Shown: positions 16,322 through 26,575 of the stretch, piece after piece
Layout: each line of letters begins with the position of its first letter
How positions within the stretch are numbered: position 1 is the stretch's first letter
Assembly: GCF_021608265.1 (NCBI RefSeq)
Contig: NZ_JAKIHP010000001.1
Span: 806,001-870,000, forward strand
DNA length: 64,000 nucleotides
DNA from: Flavobacterium wongokense
GTDB lineage: Bacteria; Bacteroidota; Bacteroidia; Flavobacteriales; Flavobacteriaceae
Direction: 5' to 3'
Translations under genes and position numbers: made by a program
Notes under the pieces: model-generated
The model's input: only the letters and a program-made list of their open reading frames with translations
Databases searched by the model: none
Told to the model about the DNA's origin: nothing

Positions 16322-16352
16322 TTGTTTCTTGCTTCTGAAAACCTTATTTTTG
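16322..16352 (+). promoter_or_regulatory. Promoter of the alpha/beta hydrolase gene, probable leaderless start
   Basis: A TTG (16322-16324), a 20-bp spacer and TATTTTTG (16345-16352) are followed only 5 bp later by the ATG at 16357. Transcription should begin at or next to the start codon. Confidence 0.55.
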
Positions 16353-16356
16353 AACC

Positions 16357-17139
16357 ATGAAGCAGCTCGCCTATAAAAACACCAAAATCTCTTATACCGA
16401 TGAAGGTAAGGGCACGGCTGTGATTTTATTGCACGGTTTCCTCGAAAACAAAACCATGTGGGATAAATACGTTGTCACATTGGCCAAAACCAACCGCGTT
16501 ATTACCATCGATTTACTGGGCCATGGCGAAACCGAATGCCTGGGTTATGTGCATGTGATGGAAGACCAGGCTGATATGGTTTATGCGGTCTTGATTTACC
16601 TTAGGTTGCGCAAAGTGGTGCTTGTTGGGCATTCGATGGGTGGTTATGTGGCTTTGGCTTTCGCCGAATTGTATCCCGATCATGTCAAAGGGATTTTCCT
16701 TTTGAACTCTACAGCGCGTGCCGACAGCGAGGAGCGAAAAACCAATCGCGACCGCGCGATTGTCTGCGTCAAACAGGATTATACCAACTTTGTCCGGATG
16801 TCAATCGCGAATCTTTTTAGCGAAGACAATCGTGAAATTCTTGCAAAGGAAATTGAGAAAACCAAAAAAGAAGCCTTAAAAACGCCACTTCAGGGAATTG
16901 TTGCTGCATTGGAAGGCATGAAAATAAGGAAAGACCGCGAAGTATTGCTGCATTTTGCGCCTTATCCGATTCAAATGGTTTTGGGTAAAAAAGATCCCGT
17001 TTTGAATTACGACGAAACCATCGACCAGATTGAAGGCACAGAAGTGGAACTTACCACATTCCCTGACGGCCACATGTCGCATATCGAAAATGAAAAGGAA
17101 CTGAAAAAACTACTTTCAGATTTCCTAAAGAAAGTCTAA
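16357..17139 (+). CDS. Alpha/beta hydrolase
   Basis: A 260-residue alpha/beta-hydrolase fold protein. The oxyanion segment LLHGFLENK, the nucleophile elbow GHSMGG, an Asp in GKKDPV and the catalytic His in DGHMSHIE complete the Ser-Asp-His set. It resembles MenH/BioH-like esterases, but the substrate cannot be told from sequence and no menaquinone or biotin genes adjoin it. Its last 4 bp overlap the end of the convergent AddB-like gene. The -7 box lies immediately before the ATG, so the mRNA may be leaderless. Confidence 0.88.
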   Translation: MKQLAYKNTKISYTDEGKGTAVILLHGFLENKTMWDKYVVTLAKTNRVITIDLLGHGETECLGYVHVMEDQADMVYAVLIYLRLRKVVLVGHSMGGYVALAFAELYPDHVKGIFLLNSTARADSEERKTNRDRAIVCVKQDYTNFVRMSIANLFSEDNREILAKEIEKTKKEALKTPLQGIVAALEGMKIRKDREVLLHFAPYPIQMVLGKKDPVLNYDETIDQIEGTEVELTTFPDGHMSHIENEKELKKLLSDFLKKV

Positions 17140-19910
17140 GTGACTTTTTCCTCAAAAGGAATGTTCACATCCAATATTTCCTGTAATAGAATGACTAACT
17201 GTTCGAGGTAATTTTCCATAATTTCGGGTGAAATTATTGTCTCTGGCTCTTTTTCGGGTTTAAACTGAAAGGGTAAAAATCCTGATTTCAGATTCTTGAA
17301 CGATATGATTCCGGCTTCTATTTCCTGACCGTTTGCGAGGTTTTCGTACATAAAGGCATACGCCAAAACCTGGATGATTTTCTCGTTCTTGATGTCTTCG
17401 GTCAGACCATTCCATTCCTTCAACGTTACGTTGCGCTGTTCGACTTTTCCGGTCTTGTAATCGACTATCCTGATTTTGCTTTTTTCGCCTTTCCTAGCCC
17501 TGAATTCTATTCGGTCAACCTTTCCGCCAATTTTAACCGGGAAAGGCAAATCTGGATGATTTAAAGTATGGAATAATTCGGCTTCCAAATCGATAATCTG
17601 TATTTCGTCTCCATTTTCCAGTGATTCCAATTCGAGTTTCAGGAAGTTGAGCACATTGCGTTTAGCGACTTCAAAGGCCAGCAGGTTTTTCCCTTTTTGG
17701 ATTTCACCTTCCTTATAAACCAGCTTGAACTGACTCAGGACTTCAGCATCGATTTTGGCAAAACTGCGTTTGATATCTTCAGTTGTCAGAAGCCTTCCTA
17801 TAAAGGGTTTGTATAATTCTTCCAAAGCACCATGAATGATGGTTCCCAAAGTATTGACTGCAATGTTTTCCTCAACCTCATCGGTTTCTGAAATGCGCAA
17901 AACCCGTTGGAAATAAAACTGTATCGGGTTGCGGATGTAAGTTGTTAATGATGAAGGCGAAAAGCCTTTTTCCGCAATTTCACGTAAGCGCTCCAGGATG
18001 CTTTCCGTTTTTGGGATTACAATGGGTTGATGTGCAATATTGGGCACATCCGGATTGTAATATTGAAACGTCAGGTTGTGATTGGGCTGTTTTTCGACTT
18101 CAAGCTGGGTAATGAAACGGCTTTTTTCACCTGCATCAAAACCTTCACTATCGGAATTATAAATAAGGTAAATATCCTTGGCTCGCTGTAGCAAATGATA
18201 GAAATGATAGGTATAAATAGCATCCTTTTCCTTGAAGGTTGGCAAACCGTATTCCTTTTTTACATCATAAGGAATAAAGGAATTCGTTGATTTTCCAGCC
18301 GGGAATTTGCCTTCATTCACCGAAGTAATGATTACCGTTTCAAAATCGAGCACACGGCTTTCCAATACTCCCATAAGCTGTAATCCGTTCAAGGGTTCTC
18401 CTTCAAACGAAACTTCGGCTACATCAATCACCTGTTTGTAAATTGCCTGCAAGGTTTTGATATCGTCAATTTGCGGATGTTCGGAAAAATAGGAAATCAT
18501 TTTATTGATGACCTTGAATATTGAGTAAACAAACGCATTGGTAATTTTTTCCTCTTCGTTTTCATAGCTTAGGTTTGCTTTTATCCTGAGCAGGATTTGC
18601 GAGATATTTTCCAAAACGGCAACCGAACCTAGATCCCATTTTTGGAACAAAAGTTTGAAGAGCTCATTGCTTTCAGGATGCAGTTCTTCGAGCTTTTTAT
18701 GGGGAATGAAGGTGAAATTGTTTTTGTTGATGCGGTTGACCAATTCATTGGCAAATACAAAAGGCTCTATTAAAGGATGCGTCAGTATGTCGAGCACATC
18801 CTTGTAATACATTACATAGCTTGAGGCATTTCGCGTAAGTGCATTGTTGTGCAGTTTGAATAACTTGGCGATAAGCAATTGTGCGGGGTTATTTTTGCTC
18901 GAAAAACCCATAGTGATATTCAGCGCGTCGACGCTGTCGGGTAACGAATGTAAAACCGGCAAGAGCAAATTTTCCTCACCTAAAACCAAGGCAACATTCT
19001 GAAGATTGGAGTTGTTTTCCTCTGTGTGTTTTTTGATGATGCTTCCGGCTATTTTAGCCTGTCCAATCGATTTGGATGTCGCAATAACCTGAATGTTCTT
19101 TTCCTTCTTAAAATCGTTTACAATCCACTCATACGGATGCGATTTGTAATAAATCCATTCCGATTTGAATCGACGCTGGAAAAGCCCGGCATCATGAAAA
19201 GAATCGTAAAGCAGTGTTTCGTCAATGTCCCAATAGATTTTGGCATTTTCCAAAGCCAGCAAGTGCTGGATTATTTTCTCTTCTGCCTGGTTTAATGCAT
19301 TGAATCCTGCAAAAATAAACTGCCTGTTATCGTTGTTTTCTGAAAAATGGTCTAGGTTCTCAACTGCTTCCCGGTAAATCAATCCCTGATAACCTACTCC
19401 TTTGTTGCGTAAATATTGATATAGCGAGTGATAATAATCGGGGAGTTTTTTCCAAAACAGCAGGTGTTTTTCAATGAGTTCTGTCCGTTTGTCAATGTCA
19501 ACCGACCAATGCTCTATTTCCTTTATGTTTTCGAGATATTTTAAGATGGCATTCGGATCTAATAGATAGCGGTCGATTTCATTAAAATCCTGCAGTAATG
19601 TTTTCGCCCAATTGGCAAAGTTTTCAAAAGATTCGGGTTTCTCATTGGTTAGAGAAAGATAGACTTCATAAAACTCGAATAACAGCTCTACACTGTCAAT
19701 CGAGCGTATCCCTGCAACATCCTGGACAAATTCTTCTATGCTTATGATTTCGGGCGCAATGACATTGTTGGATATCAATTTCCTCAATTCATCAAGCAAA
19801 AAGACTTTGGCTCTTTTATTGGGTAAGACTATGGTAAGGCCTGATAAATTATCAGAATGTGATTTTAGTATTTCCTGGGCTAAAAGATGGAGGAATGTTG
19901 GTTTTGACAT
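17136..19910 (-). CDS. AddB-like PD-(D/E)XK nuclease/inactivated helicase subunit
   Basis: 924 residues. The C-terminal nuclease domain (about 640-900) shows the RecB-family pattern: SLTTYIRNPIQFYF, a Gly-His-like entry segment (GTIIHGALEEL), and GGKVDRIEF with IVDYKTGK, the Asp...DYKTG catalytic pair. The N-terminal part resembles a UvrD-type helicase that lacks a clear Walker A, as in AddB. With the gene at 22733-25885 it probably forms an AddAB-type double-strand-break resection enzyme. It follows the ompA terminator on the same strand and ends convergently with the hydrolase. Its promoter is not evident. Confidence 0.85.
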   Translation of the reverse strand: MSKPTFLHLLAQEILKSHSDNLSGLTIVLPNKRAKVFLLDELRKLISNNVIAPEIISIEEFVQDVAGIRSIDSVELLFEFYEVYLSLTNEKPESFENFANWAKTLLQDFNEIDRYLLDPNAILKYLENIKEIEHWSVDIDKRTELIEKHLLFWKKLPDYYHSLYQYLRNKGVGYQGLIYREAVENLDHFSENNDNRQFIFAGFNALNQAEEKIIQHLLALENAKIYWDIDETLLYDSFHDAGLFQRRFKSEWIYYKSHPYEWIVNDFKKEKNIQVIATSKSIGQAKIAGSIIKKHTEENNSNLQNVALVLGEENLLLPVLHSLPDSVDALNITMGFSSKNNPAQLLIAKLFKLHNNALTRNASSYVMYYKDVLDILTHPLIEPFVFANELVNRINKNNFTFIPHKKLEELHPESNELFKLLFQKWDLGSVAVLENISQILLRIKANLSYENEEEKITNAFVYSIFKVINKMISYFSEHPQIDDIKTLQAIYKQVIDVAEVSFEGEPLNGLQLMGVLESRVLDFETVIITSVNEGKFPAGKSTNSFIPYDVKKEYGLPTFKEKDAIYTYHFYHLLQRAKDIYLIYNSDSEGFDAGEKSRFITQLEVEKQPNHNLTFQYYNPDVPNIAHQPIVIPKTESILERLREIAEKGFSPSSLTTYIRNPIQFYFQRVLRISETDEVEENIAVNTLGTIIHGALEELYKPFIGRLLTTEDIKRSFAKIDAEVLSQFKLVYKEGEIQKGKNLLAFEVAKRNVLNFLKLELESLENGDEIQIIDLEAELFHTLNHPDLPFPVKIGGKVDRIEFRARKGEKSKIRIVDYKTGKVEQRNVTLKEWNGLTEDIKNEKIIQVLAYAFMYENLANGQEIEAGIISFKNLKSGFLPFQFKPEKEPETIISPEIMENYLEQLVILLQEILDVNIPFEEKVT

Positions 19911-19921
19911 TCCATAAAAAT

Positions 19922-19947
19922 AAAAAAACGCCCCGAATATCGGAGCG
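19922..19947 (-). terminator. Rho-independent terminator of the OmpA/TSP3 gene
   Basis: An 8-bp stem (19929-19936 with 19940-19947, one G-U pair in minus-strand RNA) is followed on the minus strand by a run of seven T residues, directly past the ompA stop. Confidence 0.85.
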
Positions 19948-19974
19948 TTTTTCCTGAATTTATTTTAGAGAAAA

Positions 19975-21369
19975 TTATTTTACTAATTTCACTTCAACTC
20001 TTCTGTTGTTAGCTTTACCAGCTTTAGTTTTGTTAGTATCGATTGGTTTAGACTCACCGAAACCTTGTGAAGATAATCTGTTAGAAGCAATACCACTTTC
20101 GATTAAGTAGTTTTTAACTGCTGCAGCTCTTTCTTCAGATAATTTTTGGTTGTGTGCGTCTGTTCCATCGCTGTCAGTGTGTCCTTCTAACGAGAAGTTA
20201 GAATTTGGATACTCTTTCAAGATAGCAACCATTGCCTGCAATACTGGGTAAGTTTGTTGTTTGAATGATGCTTTGTTTGTATCGAATAAGATCGTTTTAG
20301 CATAGTCATTCAATCTTTTGATAACTTCGTCAGATACTTCTGGACAACCATTGTTAGCAACAGTACCAGCTACGTCTGGACATTTGTCATCTTTATCTAA
20401 AACTTTATCTCCATCTCTATCTGGCCAAGGACAACCTGCGTTTTCTTTTGGACCGGCAACATCTGGACATTTGTCTGATTTGTCAGTAACACCGTCACCG
20501 TCAGCATCAGGACAACCGTTTAATGATTTCAAACCAGCAACTTCTGGACAAGCATCGTCTTTATCAGCGATTCCGTCACCGTCAGTATCAGGACAACCTT
20601 GGAATTCAGCTGGACCAGCAACTTCTGGACAAGCGTCATCTTTATCAGCAATTCCGTCAGCATCAGTATCAGGACAACCGTTGAATTGTTTTAAACCAGC
20701 CTGCTCTGGGCAAGCATCATCTTTATCATAGATTCCATCACCGTCTGTATCTTTTCCTCCAAATTTGAAAGTAAGACCAGCGAAGTGCTGCATGTGAGAT
20801 GGCATATCTTCACGTAAATCTTCGAAAGATTGTTTGTAAGTAGAACGTACAGATAAACCAACCATTTCAGTAAACCAGTAAGTTAATCCCAAACCTCCGT
20901 TTAATGTACCTGCGTGCATGTCATCACCAATCCAAGTGTAACCTCCACCGATATGGATAGAAGGATCGATTGTTTTAGATTTGATTAGGTTCATCAAGCT
21001 ATAGTTGATAACCGCATCAGCTGCATAGTAGTTAAGGTCTCCCGGATTAGTTACAGTATATGGTCCTTCACCAATTCTTGGCTGTACAAATCTGTCGATT
21101 TTGTTAATAGATCCAGTAATTCCAAAAGAGAAATTACTACCAACGTATTTAGATACGTTTAAATAAGATACTGAAGGCAAAATGTTCCAGTTGTCTTTAG
21201 CATTAAAGAACTGAGAAAATTGATCCTCCAATTTAGATGCAGCGCTAACTCTAGTGTCTACTGCATTAACCCCAAACGAAATCGCCCAAGGGTTGTTAGT
21301 GTCTTGAGCTTGTGAGCTGAATCCAGCTAACATTACCAAAGCAACGAATAATTTGTTAAGATGTTTCAT
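19975..21369 (-). CDS. OmpA-family outer membrane protein with thrombospondin type 3 repeats
   Basis: 464 residues. A signal peptide ends in SQAQ near residue 22, then a beta-barrel of about 190 residues. Five calcium-binding TSP3 repeats (DxDxDGxxDxxDxCP, about 205-340) act as a rigid spacer, and a C-terminal OmpA peptidoglycan-binding domain follows ([26 protein letters not shown]). This is the usual major OmpA-like porin of flavobacteria, linking outer membrane and cell wall. A clear promoter lies upstream and a strong terminator downstream, so it is monocistronic. Synonymous choices look strongly biased, as for abundant proteins (judged by eye). Confidence 0.93.
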   Translation of the reverse strand: MKHLNKLFVALVMLAGFSSQAQDTNNPWAISFGVNAVDTRVSAASKLEDQFSQFFNAKDNWNILPSVSYLNVSKYVGSNFSFGITGSINKIDRFVQPRIGEGPYTVTNPGDLNYYAADAVINYSLMNLIKSKTIDPSIHIGGGYTWIGDDMHAGTLNGGLGLTYWFTEMVGLSVRSTYKQSFEDLREDMPSHMQHFAGLTFKFGGKDTDGDGIYDKDDACPEQAGLKQFNGCPDTDADGIADKDDACPEVAGPAEFQGCPDTDGDGIADKDDACPEVAGLKSLNGCPDADGDGVTDKSDKCPDVAGPKENAGCPWPDRDGDKVLDKDDKCPDVAGTVANNGCPEVSDEVIKRLNDYAKTILFDTNKASFKQQTYPVLQAMVAILKEYPNSNFSLEGHTDSDGTDAHNQKLSEERAAAVKNYLIESGIASNRLSSQGFGESKPIDTNKTKAGKANNRRVEVKLVK

Positions 21370-21405
21370 ACTTTATTTGATTAGATTATAATAATTATAA
21401 CGAGA

Positions 21406-21437
21406 CAAAAGTAACACGTAATATTCTAATAACAAAA
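21406..21437 (-). promoter_or_regulatory. Bacteroidota-type promoter of the OmpA/TSP3 gene
   Basis: On the minus strand TTTTG (21437-21433), a 19-bp spacer and TACTTTTG (21413-21406) lie about 37 bp upstream of the start codon. Confidence 0.65.
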
Positions 21438-21492
21438 TCAAAATGTTAAAATGTGTGAATTATATAAGGATTCAACACTAATTGTGAAAAAA

Positions 21493-22692
21493 TCAGTGTT
21501 TTTTTTCAATATTTAACTGATTTCTAACTTCAACGAATGCATTAATCGCCTGATCCAAATGCTTTTGTGTATGAGCCGCCGATAGCTGGACCCTTATGCG
21601 TGCCTTGTCTTTTGGCACAACCGGATAAAAGAATCCGATAACATAGATACCTTTTTTAAGGAGTTCGTCGGCCATAATTTGGGAAAGCTTAGCATCATAA
21701 AGCATAACGGGTACAATTGCAGAATCTCCGTCAATAAAATCAATTCCGGCTTTGCGTAATCCTTCTTTAAAATAGTTGGTGTTCCATTCGACCTTGTCAC
21801 GAAGCGTAGTATCTTTTTCCAGAAGTTCAAAAACCTTTATTGAAGCTCCAACAATAGCTGGTGCCAATGAATTTGAAAACAAATAAGGGCGTGAGCGCTG
21901 GCGCAGGATTTCAATAACTTCTTTCTTTGCTGTAGTATAACCGCCCATCGCACCTCCAAGTGCCTTGCCTAAAGTCCCTGTGATAATGTCAACTCTTCCC
22001 ATTACACCTTTGGCTTCAAGTGTTCCTTTTCCGGTTGCACCAATGAATCCTGCTGCGTGGCATTCATCAACCATTACCAAAGCATCGTATTTATCAGCAA
22101 GGTCGCAGATTTTGTCTAATGGCGCCACTAATCCATCCATCGAGAAAACTCCATCGGTAACGATAAGTTTAAAACGATGTCCGGTTTCGACCGCTTTTTT
22201 CAATTGGTTTTCCAAATCTTCCATATTGGAATTCTCATAGCGGTAACGCGCTGCCTTGCACAAACGCACACCATCAATAATCGAGGCATGGTTTAAGCTG
22301 TCTGAAATGATACAATCCTCTTCGCCTAATAACGGTTCGAAAACACCGCCATTGGCGTCAAAAGCTGCAGCATATAAAATAGTATCCTCTGTACCGTAGA
22401 AATCGGCTATCTTTTTTTCAAGGGTTTTATGGATGTCCTGGGTTCCGCAGATGAAACGTACAGACGACATTCCGAAACCATGCGAGTCCAAAGCATCTTT
22501 GGCTGCCTGAACCACTTCGGGATGCGATGATAATCCGAGGTAATTATTGGCACAAAAGTTTAAAACAGTTTCGCCATTTACTATAATTTCAGCTCCTTGT
22601 GGTGAAGTGATGACGCGTTCCTTTTTGAAAAGCCCATTTTGTTCTATGGCATTCAGTTCATTTTGTAAGTGTTGTTGAATTTTTCCGTACAT
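21493..22692 (-). CDS. kbl: Glycine C-acetyltransferase (2-amino-3-ketobutyrate CoA ligase)
   Basis: A 399-residue PLP-dependent alpha-oxoamine synthase-family enzyme that cleaves 2-amino-3-ketobutyrate with CoA to glycine and acetyl-CoA, the second step of threonine degradation. Hallmarks are [34 protein letters not shown], and the PLP-lysine motif [10 protein letters not shown]. The length matches Kbl (about 398), and the N-terminal FKKERVI.SPQG favours Kbl over BioF or serine palmitoyltransferase. No threonine dehydrogenase gene adjoins it. It begins 40 bp after the AddA-like stop and may be co-transcribed with it. Confidence 0.92.
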   Translation of the reverse strand: MYGKIQQHLQNELNAIEQNGLFKKERVITSPQGAEIIVNGETVLNFCANNYLGLSSHPEVVQAAKDALDSHGFGMSSVRFICGTQDIHKTLEKKIADFYGTEDTILYAAAFDANGGVFEPLLGEEDCIISDSLNHASIIDGVRLCKAARYRYENSNMEDLENQLKKAVETGHRFKLIVTDGVFSMDGLVAPLDKICDLADKYDALVMVDECHAAGFIGATGKGTLEAKGVMGRVDIITGTLGKALGGAMGGYTTAKKEVIEILRQRSRPYLFSNSLAPAIVGASIKVFELLEKDTTLRDKVEWNTNYFKEGLRKAGIDFIDGDSAIVPVMLYDAKLSQIMADELLKKGIYVIGFFYPVVPKDKARIRVQLSAAHTQKHLDQAINAFVEVRNQLNIEKKH

Positions 22693-22732
22693 GTTGTGTT
22701 TATGAATTTTAGTTTGTGTTTGTTTTTAAAGA

Positions 22733-25700
22733 TTACAAATTTACCACTTCCAAAGTTTCCCCAATATAAACCAGCGCTTTTTTAGTCACTTTAAAACCCA
22801 TTTTTTCAATGGCGTTCTGATAGTTTTCCAATTGATGGGTATACTTCGTTTGATGTGATCCGGTTTTATAATCCAATAAATAAATTTCGTTATTGCCCGT
22901 CAGAACCATTCTATCTGGCTTAACAATGCTTCCTTCTTTTTGGATGATGTTTTTTTCATTTAGGATTTTATGCTGCTTTGAAAAAAACAATTCCAAATCC
23001 TGATGCATTACAATTTGCAGAATCGTTTTAAGGACTTCCTCTCTTTGTCCGGAAACTATCAATCCGTTTTCAATGGCTTTGGTCAATGCCAAATCGATAT
23101 CGTCCTTTGTTTTGATGAAGGAGAGAATTTCGTGGATGATGTTTCCGTATTCAATCGCCTTTTGCTGCTTCGTATTCCACATCAAACTTTCGCGTTGGGC
23201 TATTTTGATGTTTTTCGGGTTTAAGGTGGCCTGAAGTTGCGGAACTGTTTTGGTTGCTTCCCCAGCCTCCTCAGCTTGTGATAATCTTTGGGCTGAGCCA
23301 AATGAATATTCGAATTTTTCTTCGCTGAATATTTCTTTTGACTCTAAATATTTGATGAAAAATGTCGCCATGTTTTTAGGATATTCCCCGGTTGTTTTTG
23401 CCTTTGACTGCATTGCAGAAATAACATGCAATTGCTCTTCGGCACGTGTCAAAGCGACGTACAAAACATTGATATCATCCAATAACTCTTCCTGCTTTTT
23501 TTGATGGAATGTCAACGCAGCTTCTTCACCATAACTGGACACGGCGTTGCTTTTGTCAACCAAAACCTTTGGCAAACCAAACTCTTCCTCAACGGCGTTG
23601 AGCCATATTTTCTCCTTTGGCCCTTTACTATAATCTTCATCTGCAAAAGGAAAAATCACCACCGGAAATTCCAAGCCTTTTGACTTATGAATGGTCATAA
23701 TCCTGACCGCGTCATTGCCTTCGGGCGAAGGAATGCTGAGTTTTTCTGAATTGTTATCCCAATAATACAGGAAATCCGAGATTCCGGCCTGTTTTTTTAA
23801 ATCGTGCTCCAAAACCAAATCCAAAAAGAACTGCACATAGGCATTCCTTTTTTGAATTGGGATGATTTTCGAAATTATGATTTCTGTTGCTTCATACAGC
23901 GACTTCTTTCGGATGTTGGCAAACGAAAAATCAATATTGAAGCCGGTTAACCATTGCTGAAATTCATTTTCATTGCTTAGCTGCATTCCTTCTGCTATAA
24001 AATCGTGAATTTGATGTTTTTCCTGATTCAATGCTAAGTAGTAAAGGAAATTTGCTTTTGCCAATAAGTCGTTATTATTGTTCAGGTAACGCAACACCCA
24101 AAGTAAACTCTGCACTTCGGAAGACGCGCCCAGCAACAAACTTTCGGTTGACAATATTGGAATCCCATTTTCGGTCAGATAATTTGCAATTTGCGTTCCG
24201 TGGGCTTTCTTTCGCGTCAGAACGACAATGTCCCTATTCTGAAAACCTTTTGATTTTGTGTTTAAAATTGTTTTTAAAGTTGCGTCTAAATACAATTCGT
24301 CTTTTGCCAGGTTTTCTTCTTCACCAAAGTCTGCTTTCTCCGTTTTCGGGACAAACGAAATATTGACATAACCGCCTTTTTTGTCATTTCGCTCCTGATG
24401 GCTTCGGTTTTTATACAAATCCCAATAATCTTCGTTTGCGAATTCATCCGCAATCAGATTAAAGAAACTGTTGTTAAAATCAATTACCTGCGAATAGCTG
24501 CGCCAGTTGGTTTTCAGTGAAAACAACTTTTTGTCGGGATTGTTAAATGGGTTTTTATCTTTGCTGAGCTCAATAAACTGCTCAGCTTTCCCACCACGCC
24601 AACGGTAAATGGATTGCTTTGGATCACCAACAATCATGAGTGTTCCATTTTCATTTTCAACCATCGCCGAAGTGGCATTGTCAATCAGCGGAATGAGATT
24701 GTGCCATTGCATTTCAGAAGTATCCTGAAACTCATCTATGAAAAAATGCCGGTATTTTTCGCCCAAACGCTCATAAATAAAAGGCGCTGGTTGATTTTGG
24801 ATTTGTTCGTAAATAAGTTTGTTAAACTCCGAAATCGAGAGGATTCCCTGTTCCTGCTGGATTTTGTTCAATTCGTTGCTCACAGTATTCAGCAATGAAA
24901 GTGGTGTAATGTTTTTGAGAAAAGCTTCGTAAAAGTTTTTGGTTTCAAATTTTTTATAAATCGATGCCAGGATTTCGAGTAATTGTGGAATTATTGCTTC
25001 TATGATCTCCTTGTCAACAGCGTTTTTATTGATTGCAATATCCTCAAATTCGTAATAGCATTTATTTTTCGTATTAAACCTTTTTTCCCGGATGCTCTGC
25101 AGGTGATTTGGGAATGTTTGACGTGAAAACGAATTCAAATCAATGCCTTTATTCTCAATCAAAGTCAATGCCTCAGTTGCCATTGCCACAGTTTCTGCTT
25201 CGAATTGCTCACAAAGTTCCGTCAGCTTGTTTTTGATTACAATGAAATCCTCGATTTTTTTGTTTTGGAAATGCGTGATTTCTTCTCGGTTGTTTTCGTT
25301 TAAAATCAGCTTGCCGGTTTCCATGATGTCGCGCGAAACGTCCCAGGATTTATCATCATCTGTTTTCTCCATTGTAAAATCGACGAGCAGCTTAGTCAAT
25401 TCTGCATCATTTCCTGCTTCGGCGATAATGGCATCAACGGCTTCAGTCAAAATACTTTCGGTGTCCAACGAAACTTCAAAAGTTATCGGCAGATTCAAAT
25501 CGTGTGCAAAAGCCCGAATCACTTTGTGTGTAAACTTATCAATGGTTGAAATGTCAAAAGCGGCATAATTGTGAATCAGGTTCTTGATGATGCTCTTGGC
25601 TTTTTCAGTAATCGCGTTAAGGCTCAAGCCTGTTTCAACCTGAATGTCCTGCATCAGTTTCAACGCTTTATCCGAAGGATTTTCTTTGGCAAATTCAGAA

Positions 25701-25885
25701 AGGCTTTCCACGACACGGCTTTTCATTTCGTGCACCGCTTTATTGGTAAACGTAATGGCAAGTATGTTGCGATAGGCATCTGGTTTTTTGGAAAGGAGAA
25801 TAATTTTAAGATATTCCTTTACCAAAGTATAGGTCTTTCCTGAACCTGCAGAGGCATCGTATATCGAGAAAGCTGTTTTTTGCAT
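22733..25885 (-). CDS. AddA-like UvrD-family helicase/nuclease
   Basis: 1050 residues. Superfamily 1A helicase motifs are visible: Walker A in DASAGSGKTYTLV at the N-terminus, Q/Ia in ILAITFTNKAV, Walker B IDEFQDTSEMQW, motif III/IV VGDPKQSIYRWRGG, and motif VI NVLYVALTRAEEQLHV. The C-terminal 130 residues hold a RecB-type nuclease (VKPDRMVL and LLDYKTG). This is the AddA pattern: helicase plus nuclease in one chain. Its partner is probably the AddB-like gene at 17136-19910, separated here by kbl and ompA. Divergence from E. coli RecB is large, so a symbol is not assigned. Confidence 0.9.
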   Translation of the reverse strand: MQKTAFSIYDASAGSGKTYTLVKEYLKIILLSKKPDAYRNILAITFTNKAVHEMKSRVVESLSEFAKENPSDKALKLMQDIQVETGLSLNAITEKAKSIIKNLIHNYAAFDISTIDKFTHKVIRAFAHDLNLPITFEVSLDTESILTEAVDAIIAEAGNDAELTKLLVDFTMEKTDDDKSWDVSRDIMETGKLILNENNREEITHFQNKKIEDFIVIKNKLTELCEQFEAETVAMATEALTLIENKGIDLNSFSRQTFPNHLQSIREKRFNTKNKCYYEFEDIAINKNAVDKEIIEAIIPQLLEILASIYKKFETKNFYEAFLKNITPLSLLNTVSNELNKIQQEQGILSISEFNKLIYEQIQNQPAPFIYERLGEKYRHFFIDEFQDTSEMQWHNLIPLIDNATSAMVENENGTLMIVGDPKQSIYRWRGGKAEQFIELSKDKNPFNNPDKKLFSLKTNWRSYSQVIDFNNSFFNLIADEFANEDYWDLYKNRSHQERNDKKGGYVNISFVPKTEKADFGEEENLAKDELYLDATLKTILNTKSKGFQNRDIVVLTRKKAHGTQIANYLTENGIPILSTESLLLGASSEVQSLLWVLRYLNNNNDLLAKANFLYYLALNQEKHQIHDFIAEGMQLSNENEFQQWLTGFNIDFSFANIRKKSLYEATEIIISKIIPIQKRNAYVQFFLDLVLEHDLKKQAGISDFLYYWDNNSEKLSIPSPEGNDAVRIMTIHKSKGLEFPVVIFPFADEDYSKGPKEKIWLNAVEEEFGLPKVLVDKSNAVSSYGEEAALTFHQKKQEELLDDINVLYVALTRAEEQLHVISAMQSKAKTTGEYPKNMATFFIKYLESKEIFSEEKFEYSFGSAQRLSQAEEAGEATKTVPQLQATLNPKNIKIAQRESLMWNTKQQKAIEYGNIIHEILSFIKTKDDIDLALTKAIENGLIVSGQREEVLKTILQIVMHQDLELFFSKQHKILNEKNIIQKEGSIVKPDRMVLTGNNEIYLLDYKTGSHQTKYTHQLENYQNAIEKMGFKVTKKALVYIGETLEVVNL

Positions 25886-25954
25886 GATTCGCTTTGGATT
25901 AATTTAGTAAACACAATATGCTGTAAGGCTTAATATTTGTGCGTTTTACGGTAA

Positions 25955-26473
25955 TCATTTGTCAATTACATATACAAAATTGAGTTTGCTTGGTTCCCCA
26001 TAATATTCCACTTCAAATTCATCAACCTTTTGTGCTCCTATTTTTTCGATTGCCTTTTGTGAACGGATATTAAAGGCTCCAATATGGAAGTAGACCTTAT
26101 CCACAAACTGAAAGGCATAGTCGAGCAACAATTTTTTCAGGGATTTGTTATATCCAGTGCCCCAAAATTTGGTTCCGATAAAAGTATATCCTATCAAAAC
26201 AGAGTTGTCTGCTTCGTTATAATCGTAATAACGGCTGCAGCCCACAGTTTCATTGGTTTTGGCATCAACAACCAGAAAAGCTCCTTTAGATTCAATGGCT
26301 CCATTAAAATAGTTCGTAAAATCCTCTAACTTATATCTATTCGGATTCGGATGCTGTTCCCAGACTCTGGGATTGGATGCTACTTCGAACAATCTGTCAA
26401 AATCACTTTCCTCAAGCGGAATCAGTTTTATTAAATCATCCTGAAGATACGACGGCTGTAAATCGAATGCCAT
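25955..26473 (-). CDS. GNAT-family N-acetyltransferase
   Basis: A 172-residue acetyltransferase of the RimJ/RimL-like subgroup. The acetyl-CoA-binding core is recognisable in IGYTFIGTKFWGTGYNKSLKK, and the following FHIGAFNIRSQKAIEKIGAQK is typical of RimL-type enzymes. The substrate is unknown: small molecule or protein N-terminus are both possible. It is monocistronic, divergent from sod, and upstream of the AddA-like gene by 69 bp on the same strand. Confidence 0.85.
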   Translation of the reverse strand: MAFDLQPSYLQDDLIKLIPLEESDFDRLFEVASNPRVWEQHPNPNRYKLEDFTNYFNGAIESKGAFLVVDAKTNETVGCSRYYDYNEADNSVLIGYTFIGTKFWGTGYNKSLKKLLLDYAFQFVDKVYFHIGAFNIRSQKAIEKIGAQKVDEFEVEYYGEPSKLNFVYVIDK

Positions 26474-26575
26474 TATGCTTTGATATTAAATATTTATTAA
26501 GGTTTTTCCTTTTACGAAGTTAAATGATTAAATTTGAATTCAATTATTTTTAATAACTTTTAAACACCATATATT

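Noticed and set aside
20318..20731. 137-residue open frame opposite the OmpA gene
   Set aside because: It is antisense to the TSP3 repeats, and its repetitive Ser/Gly/Pro-rich composition follows from the repeated DxDxDG codons. It has no promoter or homologous pattern.
21474..21508. Plus-strand hairpin with T-run at the kbl end
   Set aside because: A 6-bp stem with a 15-nt loop is weak, and no plus-strand gene precedes it. The T-run is part of the A-rich kbl C-terminal codons on the other strand.
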